Below, piece by piece: positions 39,112 to 47,818 of a DNA stretch of 51,777 bases. Numbering within the stretch: position 1 is the stretch's first letter; each line of letters begins with the position of its first letter. Under the pieces are notes generated by a model. The model was given only the letters and a program-made list of their open reading frames with translations, did no database searches and had not been told where the DNA came from. The stretch is from Syntrophomonas sp. UBA4922 (lineage in GTDB: Bacteria; Bacillota; Syntrophomonadia; Syntrophomonadales; Syntrophomonadaceae), in NCBI GenBank assembly GCA_002398825.1, contig DHBS01000005.1:113545-165321 (forward strand), in the 5' to 3' direction. Position numbers and translations under genes: made by a program.

Positions 39112-39564
39112 TCAAGCATTGAGCAAGGAGTTGAAAAGGTTCATCACTTCAGCCACCGCTATAGCGGATCTTACCACTACTATAATGGTGTCGTCACCGG
39201 CCACCGTACCCAAAATGTGATGATTTTCATAGGCATCGATGACTGAAGCCACCGATTGTGCACCTGCTGCTATGGTTTTAATCACGATGATATTTTCGCT
39301 GCAGTCGCAGTTGATCACCAGGTCTCTGAAAATCCGCTGCATGCGGTCAAAAGTATTTTTCATCGGAGTGCCTTCAGGCAGAGCATAGCGGTAGCCTGCT
39401 CCGTCAGCTGTTTTGACCAGTTTCAATTCTTTGATATCTCTGGAAACAGTGGCCTGGGTAACATCGAAACCACGCTGCTTCAAGAGATCACAGAGTTCTT
39501 CTTGTGTGCCCACCCGCTGTCCGGCAATAATGTCCAGAATGGTAAAATGGCGTCGAGCCTTCAT
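39112..39564 (-). CDS. argR: arginine repressor ArgR/AhrC
   Basis: The 150-aa hexameric regulator binds ARG boxes with arginine as corepressor. The N-terminal winged helix (RHFTILDIIAGQRVGTQEELCDLL...FDVTQATVSRDIKEL) and the C-terminal arginine-binding domain (GTVAGDDTIIVV) are complete. ATG 39564 has AGGAGG 5 nt upstream; ATG 39582 would add six residues without a site. In this cluster it is known to accompany recN. Confidence 0.95.
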   Translation of the reverse strand: MKARRHFTILDIIAGQRVGTQEELCDLLKQRGFDVTQATVSRDIKELKLVKTADGAGYRYALPEGTPMKNTFDRMQRIFRDLVINCDCSENIIVIKTIAAGAQSVASVIDAYENHHILGTVAGDDTIIVVVRSAIAVAEVMNLFNSLLNA

Positions 39565-39699
39565 CCTTGCCTCCTGTCCCATCTCGAATTTGACAGAGTT
39601 ATCAAAGGGTCGCTGTACATATCCGGTCTGTTGGCCGGCATTTCCGTGGTGTATTGCCCTGGCAGAATATCATTTTAAGCCGGTTCAACCCGGCGGTAA

Positions 39700-40512
39700 C
39701 TAGCCTTCAAAGGGCCTCAGCCGGCTGTTGATGGTCTTCAGGAAAGGCTTCTCCTTAAGCTTTATCAATGGCAACAGCTGTTCAGCCCGGGCGATTTCAA
39801 CCCAGCGCTGCTGGTCAGACAACAAGCAGATCTGCCCGTCCAGGCATAATACGGCCTCTTCGCAGCTAAGCGGCCGCAGCCGCACCCTGCGGTCAGGATT
39901 CAGGACCAGCGGCTTCCAGGACATGGTGTTCGGTGCCAATGGAGTGATCACCAGAGCCAGGATACTAGGATCCAAAAGAGGCCCCCCGGCTGACAGTGAA
40001 TAAGCGCTGGATCCGGTCGGAGTAGCTACCATAATCCCGTCACCAGAAAAAGGATAGGCCCGGCTGTTGTCGATCTGAACCGAAAAGCTTAACATCCGCG
40101 CCCCGGTGGCCTTGATGACGGCTTCATTTAAACATTGAAATTCAGAGATCAATTTTTCATCTTCGAAAACCCTCACGGCCAGCATGAGGCGGTGTTCCAG
40201 GGTGAATTGGCCCGCGATTACCCGCGGCAGATATTGCAGCAGTTCGCTGGCCTGTATATTGCTCATCGAACCGACTGTGCCCAGATTGACCCCCAGTATC
40301 GGGGTATTGCATTGTCCGTAACGCCGCGCGGCCCGCAGCATGGTGCCGTCCCCGCCCAGTACTATCATCACGTCATACCGTTGGGTGTAGGCCTCCTCAC
40401 GTCCGTCATCGATGTCACATTCGATGGCCTGAGCTTGAAGCCAATCCGCTGTTTGCTCAGCCATGACAGTTGTATGTTCTTTACGGTGATTGCTTATCAA
40501 TAAATATTTCAT
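39700..40512 (-). CDS. nadK: NAD kinase
   Basis: The 270-aa enzyme phosphorylates NAD to NADP. GGDGT is at residues 53-57, the NE motif is at 129-130 (QCLNEAVI), and the Gly-rich GDGIMVATPTGSSAYSLSAGGP segment is intact. Its start overlaps the tlyA stop by 4 bp. About 135 bp separate it from argR; that gap shows no terminator. Confidence 0.96.
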   Translation of the reverse strand: MKYLLISNHRKEHTTVMAEQTADWLQAQAIECDIDDGREEAYTQRYDVMIVLGGDGTMLRAARRYGQCNTPILGVNLGTVGSMSNIQASELLQYLPRVIAGQFTLEHRLMLAVRVFEDEKLISEFQCLNEAVIKATGARMLSFSVQIDNSRAYPFSGDGIMVATPTGSSAYSLSAGGPLLDPSILALVITPLAPNTMSWKPLVLNPDRRVRLRPLSCEEAVLCLDGQICLLSDQQRWVEIARAEQLLPLIKLKEKPFLKTINSRLRPFEG

Positions 40513-41324
40513 TTCGCGTTCCCCAATTGCTGGTGGGCTTCATTTACGGTTCTCTGTACAGTCGGAGTCCAGTCTGTGCCGGTTTCCTCCAGGTTTGGTC
40601 TGAAAAGCAACAAATACTCGATATTTCCTTTGGGGCCTTTGATGGGGGAAAAGGTCATGCCCTGACAAGACAAACCAGCGCCACCCGCGCAAGCGATCAC
40701 CTTATTGATGACCTCCATATGGACCTGCGGGTCCCGCACTACCCCTTTCTTCCCCACCTTGTCGCGCCCAGCCTCAAATTGCGGCTTAACCAGGCATATA
40801 ACCTGGCCGTCCGGCCTCAGCCAGGGGGCAATAGCCGGAAAAACCAGGGCGGTGGAGATAAACGACACGTCTATGGTGATAATATCCACCATTTCCGGCA
40901 GCTCGCGACTGCTTATATGGCGAATGTTGGTGCGTTCCAGGTTGATAACCCGGGGGTCGTTGCGCAGCTTCCAATCCAGCTGTCCATATCCGACGTCGAC
41001 CGCGTAAACCTTCCTGGCGCCATTTTGCAGAGCGCAGTCGGTATAGCCGCCCGTGGAAGCCCCCACATCCAAAACCACTTTGTCTGCAAAATCAAGTGCA
41101 AACACTTCTAAAGCCTTTTCCAGCTTTAAACCGCCCCGGCTTGCATATCTCAGCCTCTCGCCATGAACCTCGACATCAGATTCTTCAGCCACCAGCGAAC
41201 CGGGCTTATCCATCTTCTGCCCGTTGACATAAATCTGTCCGGCCTGAATCATAGCCTGGGCTTTTTCCCGGCTCGCCGCCAGGGACTTCTTATGAACCAG
41301 GACGTCCAGCCTAACCTTTGACAA
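40509..41324 (-). CDS. tlyA: TlyA/YqxC family rRNA methyltransferase
   Basis: The 271-aa protein has an N-terminal S4 RNA-binding domain (VRLDVLVHKKSLAASREKA...VNG) and an FtsJ-like SAM domain (VVLDVGASTGGYTDCALQNGA, then IDVSFIS and LVKPQFEAGRDKVGKKGVV). TlyA members methylate 2'-O of 16S or 23S rRNA; some are called hemolysins. TTG 41324 gives the usual family N-terminus and overlaps dxs by 14 bp; ATG 41345 is an in-frame alternative. Confidence 0.92.
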   Translation of the reverse strand: MSKVRLDVLVHKKSLAASREKAQAMIQAGQIYVNGQKMDKPGSLVAEESDVEVHGERLRYASRGGLKLEKALEVFALDFADKVVLDVGASTGGYTDCALQNGARKVYAVDVGYGQLDWKLRNDPRVINLERTNIRHISSRELPEMVDIITIDVSFISTALVFPAIAPWLRPDGQVICLVKPQFEAGRDKVGKKGVVRDPQVHMEVINKVIACAGGAGLSCQGMTFSPIKGPKGNIEYLLLFRPNLEETGTDWTPTVQRTVNEAHQQLGNAK

Positions 41325-43218
41325 TCTTAAGCAACTCCAATTCATGGCCTTTCTTGAGCAGTTCCGGCCAGCGTTTCAGGATGCCTTCTACAGCCGAAGC
41401 CGCATCCATATTGAGGCACTCCAATAATAATTCGGTCTTGCCATGCTCAACAAACTCATCGGGAATTCCTATTTTCATTAAATCTGCTGAAAAGCCCATC
41501 TCGGTCAGCACATCGGAAACCCCGCTGCCAAACCCGCCGTTGAGGCAGTTTTCTTCCATGGTCACTATCCTGGCTCCTGCCTGGGCCCGCTGCAGAATAG
41601 CGGCTGTGTCCAGGGGTTTCGCGAAGCGGGCATCCAGGAGGGCTGCCGATATTCCCAGACGACTTAGTTTCGCCACTACATCCCGGGCAATATTCACGGC
41701 TCGTCCAATAGCCATGATGGCAATATCCTGGCCTTCGCATATCAACCTGGCCCGCCCTACTTCCAATATATCAGCAGCTTCGATATGGCTCTCCGCCACC
41801 CCCCGCGGGTAGCGTATGGCCACCGGGCCCGATAAAGTAAAAGCGGCGTCCAGCATCTTTATCAATTCTTCTTTGTCTGAGGGAGCCATTACGGTGAGGT
41901 TGGGGACATTTCTCAAATAGGCCAGATCGAATACGCCATGATGTGTGGGACCGTCTTCGCCTACCAGCCCGGCCCGGTCCACGGCGAAAATAACCGGCAG
42001 CTTCTGCATGCTTACATCATGAATGATCTGATCATAAGCCCTCTGCAAAAACGTAGAATATATGGCTACCACCGGTCTTAACCCCATTTTGGCCATGCCG
42101 GCCGCCAGGGTGACGGCATGCTGTTCACATATACCTACATCGAAAAACCGCTGCGGATAACATGCCGCGAAAGCGGATAAACCGGTACCGCTGGTCATGG
42201 CAGCGGTAATGGCCACTACTTTTGAGTCGGTTTTGGCCCGGTTGAGCATATACTCACCGAATATCTCGGTATAGGTCAGAAAAGGTTTCTTGAGGGGGTG
42301 CCCGGTCTCCACATTAAATGGACCGATGCCGTGGAACAGGTCGGGCTCTAAACTGGCCGGCTCGTAACCGCGCCCTTTCTGGGTGATGACATGAATCAAT
42401 ACCGGGCCTTTCATCTGCTTGACATTAGACAGCATCAAGTATAATTCATCCAGGTTGTGGCCGTTAACCGGTCCTATATAAGTAAAGCCCAGCTCTTCAA
42501 AAAGAATCCCCGGCACTACCAGGTTTTTGACCATTTCCTTCATGCGCCCGGCTGCTCTGGCAATGTTCGGTCCAATTGCGGGTATGCGGTTTAAACGGGA
42601 TTCGATCTCCTCCTTGGTCCGGGAGTATGACGGGTCAGTGCGCAGGCGGTTCAAGTAGCTGGAAAGGGCGCCAACATTTTTGGAGATAGACATCTCATTA
42701 TCGTTCAAGATTACGGTGATGTCGCAGCCTTGATGCCCGGCATGATTGAGGGCCTCAAATGCCATTCCGCCTGTGAGCGCACCATCGCCTATAACCGCTA
42801 AGACTGAATACTTCTGTCCCATCAGATCCCGGGCCAGAGCCATCCCCAGAGCTGCTGAGATGGAAGTGCTGCTGTGTCCGGTATTAAAAGCATCGTGATG
42901 TGATTCTTCGGTTTTGGGGAAACCGCTCAAGCCTCCGAACTGGCGTAAAGTCGCCATCTGCTGGCGGCGCCCGGTCAATATTTTGTGTACATAACTCTGG
43001 TGACCCACATCCCAAATGATGCGGTCGGTGGCGGTGTCAAAAACATAGTGCAGGGCCAAGGTCAATTCAACTACGCCCAGGTTGGAGGCCAGGTGGCCCC
43101 CGCATTCGGATACGCTGTGTATCAACAATTCTCTTATCTCTTCGGCCAGCAGGGTCAGCTGGGCTTTATTCAGCCGGCGCAAATCCTGTGGTGAGTCTAT
43201 CTTTTCAAGTATAGACAC
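41311..43218 (-). CDS. dxs: 1-deoxy-D-xylulose-5-phosphate synthase
   Basis: The 635-aa thiamine-dependent enzyme makes DXP, the first MEP-pathway step, from pyruvate and glyceraldehyde-3-phosphate. The TPP motif is VIGDGALTGGMAFEAL...LNDNEMS, followed by the transketolase-type DRAGLVGEDGPTHHG. Length and domains are standard. The start is GTG 43218 with AAGGTG 5 nt upstream. It is the gene downstream of OLE RNA and oapA, and needs the TPP whose precursors the 10-13 kb operon imports. Confidence 0.97.
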   Translation of the reverse strand: MSILEKIDSPQDLRRLNKAQLTLLAEEIRELLIHSVSECGGHLASNLGVVELTLALHYVFDTATDRIIWDVGHQSYVHKILTGRRQQMATLRQFGGLSGFPKTEESHHDAFNTGHSSTSISAALGMALARDLMGQKYSVLAVIGDGALTGGMAFEALNHAGHQGCDITVILNDNEMSISKNVGALSSYLNRLRTDPSYSRTKEEIESRLNRIPAIGPNIARAAGRMKEMVKNLVVPGILFEELGFTYIGPVNGHNLDELYLMLSNVKQMKGPVLIHVITQKGRGYEPASLEPDLFHGIGPFNVETGHPLKKPFLTYTEIFGEYMLNRAKTDSKVVAITAAMTSGTGLSAFAACYPQRFFDVGICEQHAVTLAAGMAKMGLRPVVAIYSTFLQRAYDQIIHDVSMQKLPVIFAVDRAGLVGEDGPTHHGVFDLAYLRNVPNLTVMAPSDKEELIKMLDAAFTLSGPVAIRYPRGVAESHIEAADILEVGRARLICEGQDIAIMAIGRAVNIARDVVAKLSRLGISAALLDARFAKPLDTAAILQRAQAGARIVTMEENCLNGGFGSGVSDVLTEMGFSADLMKIGIPDEFVEHGKTELLLECLNMDAASAVEGILKRWPELLKKGHELELLKIVKG

Positions 43219-43229
43219 GGTTACACCTT

Positions 43230-43796
43230 CTACTTCTTAAATAATTCCATTCCAGTGAGGTTTTCCCACCAACCGATCACAATCGCTACCCGAAAAATAA
43301 TTTGATTGGCATAATTGACCGCCAGGTGTTTTCCCAGGGCTTTGCCTCCGACTGTCGCGGCTGCAATCAAGCTGGTTACGGCTGCGCCCATCCAGATAGC
43401 GTCTGCCAGCGGGAAACGGTTCAAAAGGCTTACCGCGATACCCGCTCCTATGGCCCCGCTCAATGTTCCTGCGATATCTCCCACTACATCGCTGCAGAAG
43501 TTGGCCACCAGTCCGGCATTGTGAATTAGCTTGACGGCCTGCCTGGCCCCAAATATTTTTTTTGCCGCCCTGGCATTGAAAGGCGGCAATTCAGCAGCGG
43601 TTACAGCTGTTCCGATAATATCAAAAAATATTCCCCAAAAAATTATTACGATCAACAGGCCAATGGCCACCGCTATCTGATTGACCGCTTTAACCAGTCC
43701 CTCAGAACCAATGCTCATCAACAGAGCGATGACAAAGGTCAAAAAGGCCATAAACATGGCCGATATCAGGTGATTTTTTCGTATGTAACCAGACAA
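43230..43796 (-). CDS. oapA: OLE RNA-associated membrane protein OapA-like
   Basis: The 188-aa polytopic protein lies between OLE RNA and dxs, the known place of OapA (BH2780 of Bacillus halodurans), the membrane protein that binds OLE RNA. About four hydrophobic segments (near residues 12-30, 40-65, 105-125 and 135-150) and the sequence FWGIFFDIIGTAVTAAELPPFNARAAKKIFGARQAVKLI with conserved basic and Pro residues are visible. The start is TTG 43796 after GGAGG (10 nt). It begins 24 bp past the OLE RNA end without a terminator between. Identity rests mostly on position, topology and the RNA next to it. Confidence 0.85.
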   Translation of the reverse strand: MSGYIRKNHLISAMFMAFLTFVIALLMSIGSEGLVKAVNQIAVAIGLLIVIIFWGIFFDIIGTAVTAAELPPFNARAAKKIFGARQAVKLIHNAGLVANFCSDVVGDIAGTLSGAIGAGIAVSLLNRFPLADAIWMGAAVTSLIAAATVGGKALGKHLAVNYANQIIFRVAIVIGWWENLTGMELFKK

Positions 43797-43820
43797 GCTG
43801 ATTTATCCTCCAGAAATAGC

Positions 43821-44402
43821 GGTCCTGGCAAAAGGTTGTTCATTGAGTAAACGCTGCGACTTAGGTCCAGACGGTTTTCCCAGCAGGACACCCAATTGTT
43901 GCCAAATGGGCGATTTCCCTTTACGCCTGCTCTGCTGCGTCACCGACAGCAGAACTGGATTACCACTTAGTACGCACTTTAATCCCCAATAAACCGTGCA
44001 CCCGCACTCAGTCTAGGAGTTTTCCTCAACAACCCACATCGGTTTCTAGCCTCTTTTGCAGCAACGGTTTCAAAGCAAGCCATACTATCTCGGCCAAGAT
44101 AAGCACAACCCACATGCGCCTATTCGCCGCCCCCACTCAAGGCAGGCTACACTACACCCAGCTTTTTTACCAGAATGCAGGTTTTCCCGCCATCGAAATG
44201 GCGAGCCTCCACAGATGTATGGGTAGAGCCCGCATGCCATTGCAGATTCCCCACACATCCTTAACTCCCAGCAATGACCCCTGACTGGGCGTCAAAAGCC
44301 GATACCAGAAGCTTCATCGATGTGCCCTTAACGGATTTTTAGCCCCGTCTTTAAAACAGATAGGGTTGACTAGAATACTGCAACCTTTTGCCAGTCCTTT
44401 CA
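43821..44402 (-). ncRNA. ole: OLE (ornate large extremophilic) RNA
   Basis: A 770-bp gap without an ORF lies between ispA and oapA/dxs, the conserved OLE locus. On the minus strand, an extended -10 promoter leads into a transcript whose 5' CTGGCAAAAGGTTG (44381-44394) pairs perfectly, 14 bp, with 3' CAACCTTTTGCCAG (43825-43838); flanking GG/CC extend it. Inside are many hairpins, such as CGCCAT-TTCG-ATGGCG (44188-44203) and CTGCTG...CAGCAG near 43930-43950. The length of about 580 nt is close to the known 600. OLE forms a membrane ribonucleoprotein with OapA, tied to stress and alcohol or Mg2+ tolerance. Ends are estimated. Confidence 0.88.
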
Positions 44403-44408
44403 GTACAT

Positions 44409-44417
44409 ATTATATCA
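44409..44417 (-). promoter_or_regulatory. extended -10 promoter of OLE RNA
   Basis: TGATATAAT on the minus strand is a perfect extended -10 element. A poor -35 (TGGAAG, 17-bp spacer) fits such promoters. The start would be near 44402, exactly at the 5' arm of the closing stem. The stretch 44418-44566 to the ispA stop shows nothing else I can name. Confidence 0.7.
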
Positions 44418-44566
44418 TGTATAAAATCCAGCTTCCAGTTGCGTGAAAAGCCAGGAGTGCCCCTAAAACCGCTTGTTAACGTCCCTGGGGCTCAAATCGC
44501 CATGCTGATAAGCGGCACTAAAGTATACGCGCTTATAGACTGGCCGGCAAGACAAGGGCCAACTTT

Positions 44567-45469
44567 TCAGCTCTGCCGGAAGAGGGTAAACCTGGCCAGA
44601 TCGCGCAGGAAATCGGCCTCGTCTCCAAATCCCCGCAGACTCGCCATGCACTGTTCGACACTTTGCCGGGCCATATCCAGAGCGCCTTTTAGGCCGAACA
44701 GGCTGACGTAAGTGGTTTTAGCGTTCTTTTGGTCACTCCCTACCGGTTTGCCGATGATTTCCTCTTCCCCGCAAACATCAAGAATATCGTCCGTGATCTG
44801 AAATGCCAATCCAAAATGCCGGGCATAATCGGTCAGGTCCTGCAGCTGTTGGGCTTCCATTCCTCCCAGTATGGCGCCGGACCTCAGGGAAGCCCGGAAA
44901 AGTGCCCCGGTCTTAAGCAGGTGCAGGCGTTGCAGGTCTGAAAAGGGAATCTGCTGCCCTTCCCATTGCAGATCCAGAACCTGTCCGCCGATCATGCCGG
45001 TACTGCCGATGGCAACAGCCACTTCCCCAATCATTTCAACCGCTGCCTGTGGAGTTACCCCGGACACCGAGGCATTGGCCGCCATTAATTCAAAGGCCCG
45101 GCTCAGAAGGGCATCCCCGGTCAAGACAGCGGCAGCCTCCCCGTAAACAATATGGCAGGTGGGTTTACCCCGTCTCAGGTCATCATCATCCATGCTGGGC
45201 AAGTCATCATGCACCAGCGAATAACAGTGGATCATTTCTATGGCGCAGGCGGTAAGCATTACCGAATCGGCCGGTATGCCGGCTAAACGGGCTCCTTCCA
45301 CTACCATGATGGGGCGCAGGCGTTTGCCTCCATTGGACACTGCGTAATACATGGCCTCATGAATAATCGGCGGGTAAACGTCAACCGGGAGAAATCCCAA
45401 CAGACTGCGATCGATTTGCTCTTTGCGGGTTTGTAACTGCTTCAAAAATCCGGTTTTATCGAACCCCAT
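44567..45469 (-). CDS. ispA: farnesyl diphosphate synthase (polyprenyl synthetase)
   Basis: The 300-aa prenyltransferase condenses IPP with allylic diphosphates. The first Asp-rich motif is LVHDDLPSMDDDDLRRG (Asp88, Asp89, Asp92 onward) and the second is ITDDILD (near residue 228); GGKRLRP precedes. Residues before the first motif fit the short-chain (C15) type. It follows xseB by 45 bp and precedes the OLE RNA, as in OLE-bearing Firmicutes. A GAGGGG site precedes the ATG. Confidence 0.95.
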   Translation of the reverse strand: MGFDKTGFLKQLQTRKEQIDRSLLGFLPVDVYPPIIHEAMYYAVSNGGKRLRPIMVVEGARLAGIPADSVMLTACAIEMIHCYSLVHDDLPSMDDDDLRRGKPTCHIVYGEAAAVLTGDALLSRAFELMAANASVSGVTPQAAVEMIGEVAVAIGSTGMIGGQVLDLQWEGQQIPFSDLQRLHLLKTGALFRASLRSGAILGGMEAQQLQDLTDYARHFGLAFQITDDILDVCGEEEIIGKPVGSDQKNAKTTYVSLFGLKGALDMARQSVEQCMASLRGFGDEADFLRDLARFTLFRQS

Positions 45470-45514
45470 TCGTGTATCCCCTCGCTTAGCCTGTAATCGT
45501 TCAGAATTGTCAAA

Positions 45515-45721
45515 TCAGATATCAGCCAGTTCCCAGCCGCCGTCCAGCTTCTTTACCAGCTGCTGCACCCGTCCCTCAGCCTTCTGCAACTCCTGCTGGC
45601 AGCGGACCGAGAGAACAATGCCTTCCTCGAAAAGCTTGACCGAGGCCTCCAAATCCAAGGTGCCGTTCTCAAGCATTTCCACAATCGTTTCGAGCCTCTC
45701 CAACGCTTTTTCAAAGCTCAT
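45515..45721 (-). CDS. xseB: exodeoxyribonuclease VII small subunit
   Basis: The 68-aa coiled-coil subunit starts MSFEKALERLETIVEMLENGTLDLEASVKLFEEG, typical of XseB. It assembles with XseA into exonuclease VII, which degrades single-stranded DNA. ATG 45721 overlaps the xseA stop by 4 bp (ATGA), which decides the start over longer frames reaching 45787. Confidence 0.95.
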   Translation of the reverse strand: MSFEKALERLETIVEMLENGTLDLEASVKLFEEGIVLSVRCQQELQKAEGRVQQLVKKLDGGWELADI

Positions 45722-46935
45722 ATTTTCCACCGGGATACGGCCTCCTTCTCCATTACTTTGACCTTTAAATCGGCGTCCTGCATGCATACCTGCAGTTCGC
45801 CGCCCAGTTCCACCTGCTCTCCCCGGGTTACCACCGCGGGACCCGACTTTATCAAAGCATAACCGCGCTGCATGGTTTTTAAGGGGCTGACTCCGTCCAG
45901 GCCGGCCGTTAAAAGGGCCAGCCTGACTGATTTTTGTTCAGTCAGCGTTGTCATAGCCTGATTGAGGCCGAGCTCAGCCTGCTGCAAGCGGTCATAGTGT
46001 TGTTTTATCAATTGAGCCGGGTCTTTCCACACCTTTTTCATCATAATACGGTCCAGGTTCTCCATATTCCGGGTCAATTTACGGGTTACCGCCGCTATGA
46101 GGCGCTCCTGCTGCTTTGACAGGGCAGACTCCAACAGATTCATATCCGGCACTGCCAATACCCCGGCCTGAGTCGGTGTAGCCGCCCGTAAATCTGCAGC
46201 CAGGTCGGCCAGGCTGAAATCAACTTCGTGGCCGATGGCGGTGATGACCGGTATCCTGGAATTAAAGATAGCCTCTACCACCGTTTCGGTATTAAAGGGC
46301 ATCAAGTCTTCCCATGAACCTCCGCCGCGCCCCAAAATGATGACCTCTACCCCGCCATGCTCATTGAGCAGGCGCAGGCCTTCGGCCAGTTCCCGGGGGG
46401 CATCATTGCCCTGCACCGCACTGTGTACCAGAATGACCTGGCAGCGCCGATGACGCTGGCGGATGATCTTGAGAATGTCCTGCAGAGCGGCTCCATCCTG
46501 GGAGGTGATGATCCCCACCCGGTTGACCTGGCCGGGAATGGTTTTTTTTCGCTCCACATCAAAATATCCTGCTGCCTGGCACTTTTCCCTGATTTTTTCC
46601 AGGTATATCTGCCAGGCGCCGATGCCATAAGGCCGCAATTCCTGGACATAGAGCTGGTATTTGCCCTGCGGGGCGTACACCGACACCGCCCCCCGGGCTA
46701 TGACCTCCATGCCGTCTTGCGGAGTAATGCTGGCGCGCCGGGCCTGGCTTCTGAACATTACACAGCTCACCGAACTATCCCGATCTTTTAAGGTAAAGTA
46801 ACAATGCCCGGATTGGCGGTGGTGCTTAAATCCGGATATCTCGCCTTTCAGCCATAGATCAGAGAGGATCACGTCGGTTTGCATGAGGTGGTCGATATGT
46901 TTATTGAGCTCAGTGACAGTCAAGTATTCTCTCAT
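45718..46935 (-). CDS. xseA: exodeoxyribonuclease VII large subunit
   Basis: The 405-aa catalytic subunit has an N-terminal OB fold (LSDLWLKGEISGFKHHRQSGHCYFTLKDRDSSVSCVMF) and the catalytic domain (GIITSQDGAALQDILKII, IILGRGGGSWEDLMPFN, PVITAIGHEVDFSLADLAAD). A coiled-coil stalk and a short C-terminus follow. Motifs are intact. Both ends overlap neighbours by 4 bp (folD and xseB), so folD-xseA-xseB are coupled. Confidence 0.96.
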   Translation of the reverse strand: MREYLTVTELNKHIDHLMQTDVILSDLWLKGEISGFKHHRQSGHCYFTLKDRDSSVSCVMFRSQARRASITPQDGMEVIARGAVSVYAPQGKYQLYVQELRPYGIGAWQIYLEKIREKCQAAGYFDVERKKTIPGQVNRVGIITSQDGAALQDILKIIRQRHRRCQVILVHSAVQGNDAPRELAEGLRLLNEHGGVEVIILGRGGGSWEDLMPFNTETVVEAIFNSRIPVITAIGHEVDFSLADLAADLRAATPTQAGVLAVPDMNLLESALSKQQERLIAAVTRKLTRNMENLDRIMMKKVWKDPAQLIKQHYDRLQQAELGLNQAMTTLTEQKSVRLALLTAGLDGVSPLKTMQRGYALIKSGPAVVTRGEQVELGGELQVCMQDADLKVKVMEKEAVSRWKI

Positions 46936-47771
46936 GGCTTCAGGTCCTGCTGTTCCCAGGCCGCCCGGGACAGGTTCTGCATCAGCTTGGCGATTAACAA
47001 AGGGCCGATTCCGCCCGGAACCGGCAACAAATGGCCGCCTATCCCGGCAACGTCATCATTGTCCACATTGCCTCTGACCCCGGCTGCGGTCCAATAAAAC
47101 CCGGCATCAATGAGCAGTGTTGCTGAGGCCAGGTGGCGGGCCTTAATAAGATGTGCGGAGCCCTTTTCAGCTACTACTACATCCGCTTTAAGGATTTCGC
47201 CTCCATGCCAGGCAGGCATCACCCTGACCTGACACCCCTGTTCCACCAGGATAGCCGTCAGGGGCAGGATAAGGTCAAAAGAATCCCCGATCAAGAGAGC
47301 GCTGCGTCCTTGTACATCAGGAAGGCAGCGGCCGATCACCTCCATGGCGGCCAGGGCTGCGCAGCTGATAAATCCGGGACGCCCGCCTATCAAGAGCCCG
47401 CGGTTTATCGGATTAAACCCATCCACATCCTTTTCCGGGCTTATGGCCTGCAGGAAATAATCCTGCTGCGCTTGCAGATGCGGGGGCAAAGGCAGCTGCA
47501 AAATGATGCCATGCACCTTCGCATCAAGGTTCAAGCTTTCAATCTCTGCATACAACTGGGATGCGGTTATATTCTCCGCCAGGTGCGCCACCCGGCAAAC
47601 ACCCCCGATATCAGCCGCCGCTTTTTGTTTGAGTTTAACGTAAGCCCCACTGTCCTCCTGCTTTCCCACCAAAATCACTGCCAGGGCGGGGGCCGCCCCC
47701 TTTTCCCGGTTCTGCCGGCATAATTGCCCCCTTATTTCTGCCGCCATCTGGGTGCCGGATATTAATTGCAT
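46932..47771 (-). CDS. folD: FolD-like bifunctional methylene-THF dehydrogenase/cyclohydrolase, divergent
   Basis: The 279-aa protein sits at the folD locus and has the catalytic Tyr44-x3-Lys48 (AYVKLKQKA), LQLPLPPHL with Gln92, and KDVDGFNPINRG with Asp117. The end, LLPVPGGIGPLLIAKLMQN, is a match. Two conserved blocks are off: the usual PCTP is FISCAALA, and the NADP loop GxSxxVGRPM is GDSFDLILPL. So folate chemistry may be kept while cofactor use is changed or weakened. The cyclohydrolase half alone is possible. If another folD exists in the genome, this one could be specialised. Confidence 0.85.
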   Translation of the reverse strand: MQLISGTQMAAEIRGQLCRQNREKGAAPALAVILVGKQEDSGAYVKLKQKAAADIGGVCRVAHLAENITASQLYAEIESLNLDAKVHGIILQLPLPPHLQAQQDYFLQAISPEKDVDGFNPINRGLLIGGRPGFISCAALAAMEVIGRCLPDVQGRSALLIGDSFDLILPLTAILVEQGCQVRVMPAWHGGEILKADVVVAEKGSAHLIKARHLASATLLIDAGFYWTAAGVRGNVDNDDVAGIGGHLLPVPGGIGPLLIAKLMQNLSRAAWEQQDLKP

Positions 47772-47818
47772 AGCGTTTCTCTCCTCTAATAAATAAAGAC
47801 TGTTACCATGACCTGTTT

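Noticed and set aside
44463..44651. 62-codon minus-strand ORF near the ispA end
   Set aside because: It overlaps ispA in another frame, lacks a ribosome binding site, and its tail lies in the OLE upstream region.
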